Assembly (NCBI GenBank): GCA_025352125.1 | Contig: JANXTZ010000055.1 | Coordinates: 17,050 to 81,049 of the forward strand | Reading direction: 5' to 3' | From: Deinococcales bacterium | Lineage (GTDB): Bacteria; Deinococcota; Deinococci; Deinococcales; JAAFIG01 | Length of the DNA stretch: 64,000 nt | Shown: one piece after another, positions 7,759-17,091 of the stretch | Layout: the number at the start of each line of letters is the position of its first letter | Numbering within the stretch: position 1 is the stretch's first letter | The notes under the pieces: model-generated | The model's database searches: none | What the model saw: only the letters and a program-made list of their open reading frames with translations | What the model was told of the DNA's origin: nothing | Position numbers and translations under genes: made by a program

Positions 7759-9207
7759 TTATTTGAGCAAGGTCTCGAGTTCGATCACTTCGCCCATGAC
7801 AACGCGGTTGTTTCCCTGGTTTTTGGCTTTATACATGGCGTTATCGGCGTTTTCGATCATGGCGTTGCGGACAAGCTCGAGGTCTTGATTGCCCAGGTTT
7901 CCGAGCGCGGTTTGAACGGCTCTCAGGGTGCACACGCCAACACTGACGCTGATGGTCTGTTTTGGGTTTTTGTCGTTGTTTCCAACCGTGACACCGTTGA
8001 TGGCTTGACGCAGACGTTCGGCAATCACCATTGCCCCGTGGTGGTCGGTCACTGGCAAGACCAGACTAAATTCGTCCCCGCCGTAACGTCCGGCAATGTC
8101 GGTCGAACGCAAAGATTCGCGGATGACCCGTCCGACCTTCATTAAAAGGTGATCGCCCGAGAGGTGCCCAAGGTTGTTGTTGATTTCTTTAAAACCGTCC
8201 AGATCAAGCATCAGCAAACTGGTGCTGTGACCATGCCGAGATGCAAGTTTGAGGGTTTCACCAAAACGATCCATCCAATGAAGCCGCGACATTAAACGGG
8301 TCAAACCGTCCACGGTTGCCAGATCGTAGAGCCGCACGTTTTCAATCGCGATAGCCGCCTGCGCCGCGAACAACTCGAGCAGCTCGAGGTCGGCATCAGC
8401 CTCGAGTTGTTGTTCGATAAACACCACCCCAACGAGATGATCTTTGAAGCCGAGCGGCACCGCCAAGCTCTGATCGCGCTGGGTCACGCCAGAATCGAGT
8501 GCAAATTTGACCAGATCGCGTTCAATGTCTGACAGGCTTGCCCAGGTTTGCTGCTCAAAGCGTCCTGTGCCCACCCGAAGCTCGAGTTGGTCGTCGTTTA
8601 GGGTGGCAACAAAACCTTCAGTGGCGTCTGATTGATTTTGAGAACCCTCCGAGATGGCAATAAACGCCCCAGACAAACCCAACAAACCCTGAACTTGCAA
8701 CAACACGCCGCGCATCAAATCCTCGAGCGGTTGGACTTTGTGCAGTTCCGGCGTGACCCGCAAAATGTAACGCAAACCGTCCCGTGAGCTGCGCAACGCC
8801 CTGGCGTGACGGTAGGCTTTCAAGGCGGCATCGACCCAGACCAGCAGTTTTTCTGGACCCTCAGATTTGTCGTGATAGCCCTGAATCTCGAGATCGCGCA
8901 GCATCTGGCGGGCTGGGCGTTCGGAAGAATAACCGGTTTGCAAGACGATTTGGACGTTGTGGTCAAACTTGCGAACCTCGCGTACCACCTCTTCGCCGTT
9001 CATGTCTGGCATGAAGTAATCCAAGAGCATCAAATGGATTTCGTGCTCTTTGGTTAAACGCAAAGCCTCGATACCTCCAGAGGCGGTCATGACCGAATGC
9101 CCCTCGAGTTGTAAAAGTTGCGCCAAGGTAATCAGAATGGTGTTGTCATCATCGACCACCAAAATGGTGTGACCTGTTTGTGAATGTTTGGATCGAAGTC
9201 GCGCCAC
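7759..9207 (-). CDS. Response regulator with GAF and GGDEF domains (diguanylate cyclase)
   Basis: This 482-residue protein has a receiver domain (residues 12-130, acidic VVDDDN, phospho-Asp in LLDYFMPD, Lys in HDKSE), a GAF-like segment (about 165-305), then a GGDEF domain with intact GRYGGDEFSLVLP. It should make cyclic di-GMP when activated. The GTG start at 9207 has GGGAG upstream. Its receiver is very similar to that of the next REC protein (shared LEIQGYHDKSEG), which carries the opposite activity, so one kinase signal could drive synthesis and breakdown together. Confidence 0.92.
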   Translation of the reverse strand: MARLRSKHSQTGHTILVVDDDNTILITLAQLLQLEGHSVMTASGGIEALRLTKEHEIHLMLLDYFMPDMNGEEVVREVRKFDHNVQIVLQTGYSSERPARQMLRDLEIQGYHDKSEGPEKLLVWVDAALKAYRHARALRSSRDGLRYILRVTPELHKVQPLEDLMRGVLLQVQGLLGLSGAFIAISEGSQNQSDATEGFVATLNDDQLELRVGTGRFEQQTWASLSDIERDLVKFALDSGVTQRDQSLAVPLGFKDHLVGVVFIEQQLEADADLELLELFAAQAAIAIENVRLYDLATVDGLTRLMSRLHWMDRFGETLKLASRHGHSTSLLMLDLDGFKEINNNLGHLSGDHLLMKVGRVIRESLRSTDIAGRYGGDEFSLVLPVTDHHGAMVIAERLRQAINGVTVGNNDKNPKQTISVSVGVCTLRAVQTALGNLGNQDLELVRNAMIENADNAMYKAKNQGNNRVVMGEVIELETLLK

Positions 9208-9355
9208 TGTATCTCCCGTAAAGCTGTATCTTTTAAAAAAATCCTGGTGATCAAAATTGCACTTTTTTAAAGTTCAAAATTGCTTTGGCTTGAACCGAGA
9301 AGCTTCAAAGAATGACTGATCTCGATCAAGTATCACACGAATGACACGCCAGATG

Positions 9356-10357
9356 CTACTTGCCGACCAATTCCAAATGCGTTTCGCTCGAGTTTGACTC
9401 CAGGGTTTCAATAAACGCACTCACCACACTTGGGTCAAAATGCTTTCCCGAATCCATGCGAAGCTGTGCCAAAGCCTCCTCGTGCGTCCAAGCCCGTTTG
9501 TAAGGTCGAATCGACACCAGGGCATCGTAAACATCGCAAATCGCAAAAACCCGTGCCTCGAGCGGAATTTCTTCGCCCTTGAGACCCGTCGGATAACCCG
9601 AACCATCAAAGCGTTCGTGGTGATACCGAATCACGTTCAGCGCCCCTTGCGCCAAACCAGGAATTTGTGACGCCAGATGAAAGCCGCGTTCGACATGGGT
9701 TTTCATCATGCTCCACTCTTCGGCATTGAGTTTGCCTGGTTTTAATAAAATACCGTCGGGAACACCCAATTTCCCCAAATCATGCAGATACGCGCCTTGG
9801 CGCAACGCCTCGAGTTGAAGCGTGTTCAAGCCAAAAGCCTCACCGAGCGCCGTGGCGTACTGAACAACATGCTGGGTGTGACCTGCGGTTTCCAGATCGC
9901 GCATCTCGAGCGCCAGACCGAGCGCCAGAAAACTGCCCTCCAAAGTTTTTTGAGTATGGGCTTGACGGTACGATTTCAGTGCCGCATCGACCCAGAGCAT
10001 CAGTTTTTCAGCGCCCTCAGATTTGTCGTGGTATCCCTGAATCTCGAGTTCGCGCAGCATCTCACGGGCTGGGATCAAACTCTGACCGGTTTGCAAAATC
10101 ACCTGGGTGTCAGTGTTAAATTTGCGCAACCTCGATACCGTTTCGCCGCCCGTCAAACCAGGCATGTTGAAATCGAGCACCATGACATGAATTTCAGACT
10201 GCTGGCAAATCTCGAGCGCCGCGCGACCGTTGTCGGCAATCAGAACCGTATGTCCTTCACGTTCAAACAAATAACGTAAACTCTCGAGCACCAATGGGTT
10301 GTCATCTACGATCAGAAGGGTATGCCCTGAAGAGGAGTGGGTTGAAAGTCTGGGCAC
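9356..10357 (-). CDS. Response regulator with HD-GYP domain (c-di-GMP phosphodiesterase)
   Basis: This 333-residue protein has a receiver domain at 12-130 (IVDDNP, phospho-Asp in VLDFNMPG, Lys in HDKSEG) followed by an HD-GYP domain. The metal ligands appear in YLHDLGKLGVPDGILLKPGK and HHERFDGSGYPTGLKG, with the later DVYDAL motif, so it should hydrolyse cyclic di-GMP. It is the first gene of the four-gene signalling run 10,357-3,735. The start is a GTG with a TAAAAT nine bases upstream, close to the leaderless arrangement seen elsewhere. Confidence 0.91.
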   Translation of the reverse strand: MPRLSTHSSSGHTLLIVDDNPLVLESLRYLFEREGHTVLIADNGRAALEICQQSEIHVMVLDFNMPGLTGGETVSRLRKFNTDTQVILQTGQSLIPAREMLRELEIQGYHDKSEGAEKLMLWVDAALKSYRQAHTQKTLEGSFLALGLALEMRDLETAGHTQHVVQYATALGEAFGLNTLQLEALRQGAYLHDLGKLGVPDGILLKPGKLNAEEWSMMKTHVERGFHLASQIPGLAQGALNVIRYHHERFDGSGYPTGLKGEEIPLEARVFAICDVYDALVSIRPYKRAWTHEEALAQLRMDSGKHFDPSVVSAFIETLESNSSETHLELVGK

Positions 10358-10477
10358 AATGAGGAAATTTTACACGCCGCCATTGTTTTTGCGCGTCCAT
10401 TTTGCACACGCTATCAAACCCGAGTTTGATCAAAACCGCTGTAAAACCCAAGATTGTTTGTTCAGTGCCAACAAAAT

Positions 10478-11923
10478 TCAGTGCGAATGAACCGTATTCA
10501 TCAGCATCACGTTCGGTTTCCACTCGAGCAAGCTGGTTGCCTGGGCGTAAAGATCGTACTCATCGGCATCTTCGACTAGCACTTTAATAATGTCACCAAT
10601 CTTGATCTGACCCGCCAGTTCGCCAGCCGCAATGTAGACGCTGCCGTCAATGCCTGGAGCATCGCCTTTGCTGCGTCCAATCAACTTCGAGCCTGCAACC
10701 GTGTCGTCCTCATCGTCGTTGTACTCGTCGATCATCACTTCAATCTCGAGTCCGATTTTTGCCTGGTTTTTTTGAAGACTGATCTCTTGTTGCAGTGCCA
10801 TCAAACGCATCAGCCGTTCCTGTTTGATGTCTTCGGGTACATGATTCTCGAGTTGATTCGAGTCTGCGCCCTCGACGTGGCTGTAGGTGAACGCGCCAAC
10901 GCGGTCAAGACGGGCTTCAGTCAGGAAATCCAGCAACATCTGAAAGTCGCTTTCGGTCTCGCCTGGGAAACCGACAATGAACGTGCTGCGCAAAACGATT
11001 TCTGGGCAGATTTCACGCCAACGTTTTATGGTCTCGAGCTGTGTAGACCCGTGCGCGTCGCTGGTACGCTTTCCCGCACCAGGGCGGCGCATGGCACGCA
11101 AGATGCTGGGGCTGGCGTGTTGCAACGGCACGTCCAGATACGGCAAGATCTTGCCCGTCGCCATCAACTTCACCACGTTCTCGACGTGCGGGTACGGATA
11201 AACGTAATGCAGCCGCACCCACACGCCCATCTCGCCAAGTTTGGTGGTCAAATCAAGAAGATGCGCCGCAACCTGAGCACCCTGAAATTCCGATTCTCGG
11301 TGGCGAATGTCCACGCCGTAGGCGCTCGAGTCCTGGCTGATCACCAGCAATTCTTTGGTGCCGCTGGCAACCAAACGGTACGCCTCGTACAACAAGTCCC
11401 CAGCGTCGCGGGATTCTTGCAAGCCGCGAAGTTTGGGAATGATGCAAAAGCTGCACGTGTGGTTGCAACCCTCGGCAATCTTTAAATACGAAAAATGCTT
11501 GGGTGTCAGCTTCACGCCCGTGCTCGAGAATGGAATCAAGCTGGTGAACGGGTTCTCGTCCCTGGGGATCAACCCATGCAGTGCCGTCATGACCCCGCCG
11601 ACATCGCCGGGACCGGTCACGCTCGAGACGCTGGGGTGGCGCTGCATGATCGTCTCTGGGCGTTCGCCCAAACAACCCGTGACGATCACCTTGCCCGTGT
11701 GCTCCAGCGCCTCACCGATGCTCGAGAGGCTTTCTTCAATGGCGGGTGTGATAAAACCGCAGGTGTTGACGATCACGACCTCGGCATCCTCGTAACTGGG
11801 CGCGATCTCGTAACCCTCGGCGCGAATCTGGGTCAAAATGCGCTCGGAATCGACCAGGGCTTTGGGGCAACCCAAAGAGACAAAACCAACTTTTCGGGTT
11901 TGGACAGTATTTACAGCACTCAA
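10478..11923 (-). CDS. rimO: Ribosomal protein S12 methylthiotransferase RimO
   Basis: This radical-SAM methylthiotransferase adds a methylthio group to the conserved Asp of ribosomal protein S12. Domains in order are UPF0004 ([29 protein letters not shown]: three cluster cysteines), the radical-SAM core with [15 protein letters not shown], and a C-terminal TRAM domain. It has 481 residues with a short tail. I choose the TTG at 11,923, six bases after GGAGG, and not the TTG at 11,935, which would put the ribosome site inside the gene. It lies 67 bp downstream of the rodZ-like gene, probably in one operon. Confidence 0.94.
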   Translation of the reverse strand: MSAVNTVQTRKVGFVSLGCPKALVDSERILTQIRAEGYEIAPSYEDAEVVIVNTCGFITPAIEESLSSIGEALEHTGKVIVTGCLGERPETIMQRHPSVSSVTGPGDVGGVMTALHGLIPRDENPFTSLIPFSSTGVKLTPKHFSYLKIAEGCNHTCSFCIIPKLRGLQESRDAGDLLYEAYRLVASGTKELLVISQDSSAYGVDIRHRESEFQGAQVAAHLLDLTTKLGEMGVWVRLHYVYPYPHVENVVKLMATGKILPYLDVPLQHASPSILRAMRRPGAGKRTSDAHGSTQLETIKRWREICPEIVLRSTFIVGFPGETESDFQMLLDFLTEARLDRVGAFTYSHVEGADSNQLENHVPEDIKQERLMRLMALQQEISLQKNQAKIGLEIEVMIDEYNDDEDDTVAGSKLIGRSKGDAPGIDGSVYIAAGELAGQIKIGDIIKVLVEDADEYDLYAQATSLLEWKPNVMLMNTVHSH

Positions 11924-11990
11924 AACAACCTCCAAAAGCCAGTCATCATACTCGAGTGACCAGGACTTGGATAGGGACGCCCGATTCTGC

Positions 11991-13112
11991 TCAAGGCAGT
12001 GTGATCGTGGCGGCTTCGGCAGAACCGATGGCGGCTTTGGTCACACCATTGATGCTCGAACTGATCTGATCGGGTTGCCCAGCCCGCACCGTGATCGGAC
12101 CCGTATAGGCTTGGCTCGAGCCTTGCTTCGGAATACCCTCGTACAAGACCCTGCCCGTTTTGTCCTTGATGCGCACCCAACTTGTGCCATTGAACGTCAG
12201 ATTGATCGTGCCAGGTTTGGCGGTTGCAGCGCTCACAGACGGCTCGAGTTTTTGCAGCGAAACTGAAAGCTTGCGGTTGGTCAAAAACGGAATGATTTTG
12301 ACAAACGGTTGATAACCCTTGAGTTCGACCCGCAACTCTCGAGCTGGGTTTGACGTGACCGGAGCGTTGGTGAGCGGCGTCACGCCCATGTTGTTGCGGT
12401 CCACCAAGACGGTTGCGCCTTTGGGGGTGCTTTGCAAAGAAAGCATGACGGTTTGGGTGCTCAAAGTTGTCCCAGGATTCTGCGTGTTGGCAATCACTCC
12501 GGTCTGGTTTGCGTTTGAAACAGCTCCACGTGGTGTTCCACGCCATGCGGTCCAAGCCACCCAAGCGATTGCGCCCAAAACAAAGATTGCTGCCAGCACA
12601 ATTGGAACCACCGGAAGCCTGCCGCTCGAGGAATTTGCGCTGGTCATGGTGATGGGACGGTTTGAACCGAGCGCCGAGGTGGCACCACTCGAGGACACGC
12701 TTTTGTTGACCCCAGACGCGGCAAGCCCAGAAACTGGAATTGGACTCAGTGGCGAGGGTGTGTTGATGCGCGTGGCGCGTTGCACGCTTGGCGCAGGCGC
12801 TGGGGCTGCCCCCGAAACGCGGTCATAGACTTGCACAAACGGGGCGGCGTCCAAACCCACCAATTTGGCATAACTTTGAATGTAACTGCGGGTGAAAATG
12901 CCTTCAGGCAATTGATGAAATTCGCCCGCCTCAAGCAACGACAATAAACTGGTGCGAAGTTTGAGTTTATCGGCGATCATCTCGAGCGACAAGCCTCTTG
13001 CTTCGCGGGCTTCGCGTAAACTCGAACCGAAATTGGTTTGGTCAATCGTCAAACGCCCCGTGAGGCTGCTGGAGGTGGTGCTGGTGCCTGTGTTCTTGGT
13101 TTCTTCGTTCAT
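11991..13112 (-). CDS. rodZ: RodZ-like membrane protein: HTH, PEGA and DUF4115 domains
   Basis: This 373-residue protein resembles RodZ, which links the MreB cytoskeleton to the elongation machinery. It has a cytoplasmic helix-turn-helix of the HTH_25 type (about residues 25-90, [20 protein letters not shown]), a flexible Pro/Ser linker, one membrane segment ([20 protein letters not shown]), an external PEGA repeat ([20 protein letters not shown]) and a C-terminal DUF4115-like beta domain. The extra PEGA domain is not in E. coli RodZ. The ATG at 13,112 has GGGAG seven bases upstream; longer frames to 13,259 lack such support. rimO follows. Confidence 0.85.
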   Translation of the reverse strand: MNEETKNTGTSTTSSSLTGRLTIDQTNFGSSLREAREARGLSLEMIADKLKLRTSLLSLLEAGEFHQLPEGIFTRSYIQSYAKLVGLDAAPFVQVYDRVSGAAPAPAPSVQRATRINTPSPLSPIPVSGLAASGVNKSVSSSGATSALGSNRPITMTSANSSSGRLPVVPIVLAAIFVLGAIAWVAWTAWRGTPRGAVSNANQTGVIANTQNPGTTLSTQTVMLSLQSTPKGATVLVDRNNMGVTPLTNAPVTSNPARELRVELKGYQPFVKIIPFLTNRKLSVSLQKLEPSVSAATAKPGTINLTFNGTSWVRIKDKTGRVLYEGIPKQGSSQAYTGPITVRAGQPDQISSSINGVTKAAIGSAEAATITLP

Positions 13113-13361
13113 CGGGTGCTCCCGTGTCATGTGGTTGTTTATCGCTGCCCAAAAATCTCGGGCACAAACGCGCATTCCAGTGTACCGCGCCTTGGGTGAG
13201 GAACACCAAATTTTAGAAACCGAGAATTGAAAAATGTCACGCTTTTCTGCCAAGCGCACATGAAAAAAGCCAAATTGGCATTAAGATGAAACTCGGGTGT
13301 TGAAGACCTTGAGTCTCTCGAGGAGAAGATCATTTGAGGCAGTCTCAAAAGGGGTGGGTTT

Positions 13362-14783
13362 TTGAAACAAATACTAAGAACGTTTGCAACATTGATCGTT
13401 GCGGGTGCTGGTCTTGCCAGCGCCCAAGATGTGCGTTCGCTCGGCATGGGCGGGGTGTTGTTGCCTGGACCCAGTTTGGCGGCATTTAACCCCGCCTACG
13501 CAACGTACCCTGCCAATCAATGGGGGCGCGGCGGTGGAATTGTCCTGCCGATAGGCTTGATCAATTTTTTTATTCGCCCACAGATGAACATTTTAAATTT
13601 TGCCACCAACCGTGCACCTTATGTCAACGATCCTCAAAACAACCCGTTTGATCTGCTGCCGATTTTTGATCAAGCCACCAACCTCAACAGTTTTATCCTC
13701 AACCCGCCGTCCAGCCCAAAGGAACTGGTGATTGACATTACCGCCCAGAATGGCGTGCGGTTTTTTGATGGTGATGGCAACCAACTGCAATTCTCGAGCG
13801 GTGCGGGCGTTGCCATTGCGGGCAGCTCGAGCAGCCGCCCGTTGGGGGTCAACCCACTGTTTCGCCTGCCGATCAATGTTGGACCCGTGCAAGTTGGTCT
13901 GGGTTTGTTCGTCAACGTTGGCACGCCAGGTATTTCACTGAATCAAGAATTCTTGAACAAACTTGCCACCAACACGCTCGAGCCGAGCAAAACCTACACT
14001 TTCGCCACGGGTTCGTTCCAGGCTTCTGCCGGTGTGGCACTGGATTTGGCATTCGCCACCAGCATTTCACTGCCGACCACGACCCTGTACGTGGGCGCTC
14101 GAGGCACAGGCTTTTACGGACTGGGTTATGTCTCGGGTGCGGTCAATGCAAAAATTGCTACCAAACCTGACGGCAGTCCAGACACCAGCACACTGGGCAA
14201 ATACGACGGCGAGGTCTTCATCTCGAGTCCGTTTTACCATCCTGGCGACAGTGGTTTTGGCGCTGATTTGGACCTTGGCGTTGCCGCCGATTTCAGTGGT
14301 GCGCAACTCGGAGCGCCCGAACTCGAGCGTCTGAATGTTGGTGCTGGGGTCTTGGGCGGTCTGACGTTTAGTTCATGGACTGGACAAAATTTTAAGGTTT
14401 CCAACACCGATTCGACCCCGTTCGCGGCGGGCAAAGGCGTTGCCGCAACGGTTGACAGTGGCTTGACCACCGATCCACTGTTCACCGTTAACGGCGCAGG
14501 TTTGTTCAACGTTGGTGTGCCAGGCTTGAAGGTTCTGGCGGCGGCGGATTTGCAATTTGGACGCAACGCATTCTCGATTCATCTTGGCGCGGAGGCACAA
14601 TTTGGCTTGCTGGTCGGACGGGCTGGCATCGGTTACAACAACGGTTTGACCTTTGGTCTGGGCGGCGGCGTGGATTTTGGCGGTGGGCTTGGACTCGACG
14701 TTGCCCTGACCAGCCACACGGCTGTGTTCACCAGTGGTTACACGGCTTTTGGCATTGCCCTTTCCTTGAAGTTGGGGTTTTAA
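13362..14783 (+). CDS. Predicted outer-membrane beta-barrel protein
   Basis: This 473-residue exported protein has a clear signal peptide (KQILRTFATLIVAGAGLASAQ). The mature start VRSLGMGGVLLPGPSLAAFN recalls the SLGMGG...NPA opening of TraF/FadL-like barrels. The rest is Gly-rich with alternating strands, and its C-terminus (TAFGIALSLKLGF) has the aromatic terminal residue typical of outer-membrane barrels. The start is a TTG preceded by AAAAGGGGTGGG. The next gene, a lipoprotein, begins at the very next base after its stop, so they are cotranscribed and may form one envelope complex. Function is unknown. Confidence 0.75.
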   Translation: MKQILRTFATLIVAGAGLASAQDVRSLGMGGVLLPGPSLAAFNPAYATYPANQWGRGGGIVLPIGLINFFIRPQMNILNFATNRAPYVNDPQNNPFDLLPIFDQATNLNSFILNPPSSPKELVIDITAQNGVRFFDGDGNQLQFSSGAGVAIAGSSSSRPLGVNPLFRLPINVGPVQVGLGLFVNVGTPGISLNQEFLNKLATNTLEPSKTYTFATGSFQASAGVALDLAFATSISLPTTTLYVGARGTGFYGLGYVSGAVNAKIATKPDGSPDTSTLGKYDGEVFISSPFYHPGDSGFGADLDLGVAADFSGAQLGAPELERLNVGAGVLGGLTFSSWTGQNFKVSNTDSTPFAAGKGVAATVDSGLTTDPLFTVNGAGLFNVGVPGLKVLAAADLQFGRNAFSIHLGAEAQFGLLVGRAGIGYNNGLTFGLGGGVDFGGGLGLDVALTSHTAVFTSGYTAFGIALSLKLGF

Positions 14784-15398
14784 ATGAAAAAATTTACCTC
14801 TCGGGTTTTGCTGGCTTTTGTTGCCCTGGCGCTGTCCAGTTGCGCCAATTACACGTTAATCACCCTCAAAGTCGATGTTGCCTCGCTGGTTGGCGAGGCG
14901 GCGTTAAAGACCACCCTGCAATTCAGCACGCCGACACTGATTGTCAACGAAACCGTTCCCAACAAACCCGAAGGTCAGTTGATTGATAATTTTCCAAAAT
15001 TGGACGTGCTCAACAGCGCCAAACTCGATATTCTGGTGCTGACTGGCGACGGCTCGGGAAACACCGCCAAAATCTCTGGCAGCATTCGCGTTTATGTCGC
15101 ACCAACCAATGAGACCAACATTTACCAGGACTCCAAGTATTTGATCAGCAACACAAACGCCGCAACCGCAACCTCGAGCATCCAAATCAATTTTGAACTC
15201 GCACCGACTGGGGCAAGCCCAACGACCGAACAGCAAATCAGGGCGGATGCTTTGAAAGCCATTCAAACGGGCAAATTTCGGGTCGGGGTGAAAATCCAGG
15301 GCAATTTTGAGAGCGCCCAATCCAAACTCGAGATTGCGCTCAAAACCTTCAAAATCAACATCAGCGGCTATCCGATTAAACTTGTGCCAGCACAATGA
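14784..15398 (+). CDS. Lipoprotein of unknown function
   Basis: This 204-residue protein opens with a lipoprotein signal (LLAFVALALSSC, acylated Cys near residue 20). The mature part is predicted beta-rich with no motif I recognise. The sequence ends in a strand-like FKINISGYPIKLVPAQ. The ATG follows directly on the TAA of the beta-barrel gene, so translation is coupled, and the likely role is a periplasmic or outer-membrane accessory to that barrel (inference). Confidence 0.75.
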   Translation: MKKFTSRVLLAFVALALSSCANYTLITLKVDVASLVGEAALKTTLQFSTPTLIVNETVPNKPEGQLIDNFPKLDVLNSAKLDILVLTGDGSGNTAKISGSIRVYVAPTNETNIYQDSKYLISNTNAATATSSIQINFELAPTGASPTTEQQIRADALKAIQTGKFRVGVKIQGNFESAQSKLEIALKTFKINISGYPIKLVPAQ

Positions 15399-15559
15399 AG
15401 CCTCAATCATTTGACGGGTCATTAAGTTTTGATAAAGCTTTTGACCACCTTTATGAACAAGCCTTTACGGTATTTTACCATCTCGAGTCTCAATTTCTGT
15501 CAAACTGAAATACGTTCAAGTTCTGCGTTTAATACCCCAGTTTTCTCAGGAGTTTAACC

Positions 15560-16018
15560 ATGAAACTAAGCCTTACTCGAGCATTAACGTTGGTTGCTTT
15601 GACTGTGACTGGACTGCTTTTTAGTGCTGGACTTGCCAAAAACACCTATCGCTTGGCGGCAATCGCGCAGTTCAAACTCTCGCCTGACACCGACGACGGC
15701 ACACGGTTGACGCAGTGTACCTACTGTCACGTCAACAGCAGCGGCAACAAACCCTGGAATCCGTTTGGCATTAATCTGCAAAGCACTTTCAGAAACGAAA
15801 CCGACACCAGCCTTTCCAACACGGTGCGCATCAAAGATGCCCTCTACAAGGTTTTGCTTAAAAAACTCGATTCCGACAACGACGGTTATTACGATGCACT
15901 CGAGGTTTTCTCCAAAACCTTACCTGGCAATGATTCCTCCAAGCCCAGCCTCGAAGCCGCCAAACTCGAGGCTCAATTTAAAGACGCGGGCGGTTTTGCA
16001 CAGTACAAAGCGCCGTAA
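15560..16018 (+). CDS. Secreted cytochrome-c-like protein with EF-hand-like segment
   Basis: This 152-residue protein has a signal peptide ending near GLLFSAGLAKN, one CxxCH haem-binding motif (CTYCHV, about residue 53), and an acidic DSDNDGYYDALEVF loop that matches a calcium-binding EF-hand (about residues 103-116). The combination suggests a small periplasmic monohaem protein with a calcium site. It has CAGGAG seven bases before the ATG and a strong terminator after it, so it is a single-gene unit. The redox partner is unknown. Confidence 0.78.
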   Translation: MKLSLTRALTLVALTVTGLLFSAGLAKNTYRLAAIAQFKLSPDTDDGTRLTQCTYCHVNSSGNKPWNPFGINLQSTFRNETDTSLSNTVRIKDALYKVLLKKLDSDNDGYYDALEVFSKTLPGNDSSKPSLEAAKLEAQFKDAGGFAQYKAP

Positions 16019-16040
16019 AGTCAAAGCTTATGGCAAGTTA

Positions 16041-16065
16041 AAGCCCGAGGATCATCCTCGGGCTT
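16041..16065 (+). terminator. Terminator after the cytochrome-like gene
   Basis: A perfect 12-bp stem (AAGCCCGAGGAT and its complement) around a single central base lies 22 bp after the stop. The 3' side ends in CTTTAACTTT, a modest T-rich tract. Confidence 0.75.
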
Positions 16066-16103
16066 TAACTTTGGAATCTTTTTGCTTAAGAGCAACAAAA
16101 ATC

Positions 16104-16131
16104 CCATCTCGAGTCATTATTCTCGAGATGG
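16104..16131 (-). terminator. Terminator after the SodC/CHRD-like gene, built on CTCGAG
   Basis: The 10-bp stem CCATCTCGAG/CTCGAGATGG has an 8-base loop. Read on the minus strand it is followed by GGGATTTTTG, a U-run. It lies just downstream of the minus-strand gene ending at 16,152. Confidence 0.75.
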
Positions 16132-16151
16132 AATCGGTGTTTGAAGCAATG

Positions 16152-16577
16152 TTATCGGACGTTACCGCAAGCGATTCCGCCACCCACGCCGGCATCGGAG
16201 GCTTTCTGATGAATGTTGATGTATGCGGCGGCAGGTATTTTGGCGGTTTCAACCATTTTTTCAATGCTGCCGTTGCCGCTCGCGTCGGCGGTCACATCGG
16301 GCAAACCGATGACCACAGGACCTTGATTGGCGCAAGAACCCACATGAATGTGCATGGCGTGCTTGCTGTTTGCTTCCATGCCTGAAAGCTTGACGACCAC
16401 TTTGGCAGTCCCGTCGGTCATGGTGACCACGCTGGCAGTTCCGGTTACGGTGCTGGCGGCATTGCTTGCCAGCGCACCCGTGCTCGAGATTTTAACGTCG
16501 TAGCTGGGTCCAGTGTTGGCTGGGGCACATGAGGCGAACGCGAGCGCACCGAAGACGGTCAATAGGGCATATTTCAT
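16152..16577 (-). CDS. Lipoprotein with SodC/CHRD-like domain
   Basis: This 141-residue lipoprotein (signal LLTVFGALAFASC, acyl-Cys about residue 17) has a domain with the pattern HAMHIHVGSC...NQGPVVI...GGGIACGNV. The two cysteines match the disulphide layout of Cu/Zn superoxide dismutase, and HIHxG with NGPVV-like text also fits CHRD domains. Most SodC copper and zinc ligands are not visible, so superoxide dismutase activity is doubtful. AGGAGGA precedes the ATG. It stands alone between two terminator-bounded units. Confidence 0.7.
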   Translation of the reverse strand: MKYALLTVFGALAFASCAPANTGPSYDVKISSTGALASNAASTVTGTASVVTMTDGTAKVVVKLSGMEANSKHAMHIHVGSCANQGPVVIGLPDVTADASGNGSIEKMVETAKIPAAAYINIHQKASDAGVGGGIACGNVR

Positions 16578-16656
16578 AAAATCCTCCTGAAAGATTGTGG
16601 TTCGAATAGGTATACGTCTTTAAAGCAAGATTGGATGCTGCCAGCCAAGTATAGCC

Positions 16657-17091
16657 TCAAGGCTGCCATGAAAGTTTTGCGACCCGCTTTGCCCGCACCC
16701 GATGCGCGAGCCGTTTGGAATGGTAAATATAAACCCAAGCCCGAATGCGTTCCCCGCGACAATGCGCCCAGGTTTTCACCCGACGGTATTCCAACCCCTC
16801 GAGTTCGAGGTGGTCAAGCACCATCAGGGCATCTTCAGGCTCGAGTTGTGACGCGCCGAGCGTGTGAATTTCACCCAAGACCATGCCGCGCCCGGGGATT
16901 AAACATGGGTATGGGTAAGGGCGCTCAAAGTTTGGAACGTTGTACAGCGCAACACCGCGCAAATAAGCCTTCTGAACTTGACTGACGCCAGCGCCCTGCA
17001 TGGCAGGAAAATTTCGTAAACCACGTTTCAGTGTGCCGTAAACAAAAACTTGTACTGGTTTTGAAACAGCCTCGCTCGAGTTGCCCGTCAC
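16657..17091 (-). CDS. Gamma-glutamylcyclotransferase-like protein
   Basis: This 144-residue AIG2/GGCT-fold protein carries the hallmark VFVYGTLKRG (residues 14-23), a short VPNFERPYPYPCLIPG segment and a helix ending LDHLELEGLEYRRVKTW, in which a glutamate would be the general acid/base. Family members release 5-oxoproline from gamma-glutamyl amines, but substrates vary. Its GTG start follows directly on the TAA of the upstream nitroreductase (TAAGTG), so they are coupled. Confidence 0.85.
   Translation of the reverse strand: MTGNSSEAVSKPVQVFVYGTLKRGLRNFPAMQGAGVSQVQKAYLRGVALYNVPNFERPYPYPCLIPGRGMVLGEIHTLGASQLEPEDALMVLDHLELEGLEYRRVKTWAHCRGERIRAWVYIYHSKRLAHRVRAKRVAKLSWQP

Noticed and set aside
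10772..11485. A 237-codon plus-strand frame
   Set aside because: It is antisense to rimO, including the radical-SAM motif, and lacks any start signal.
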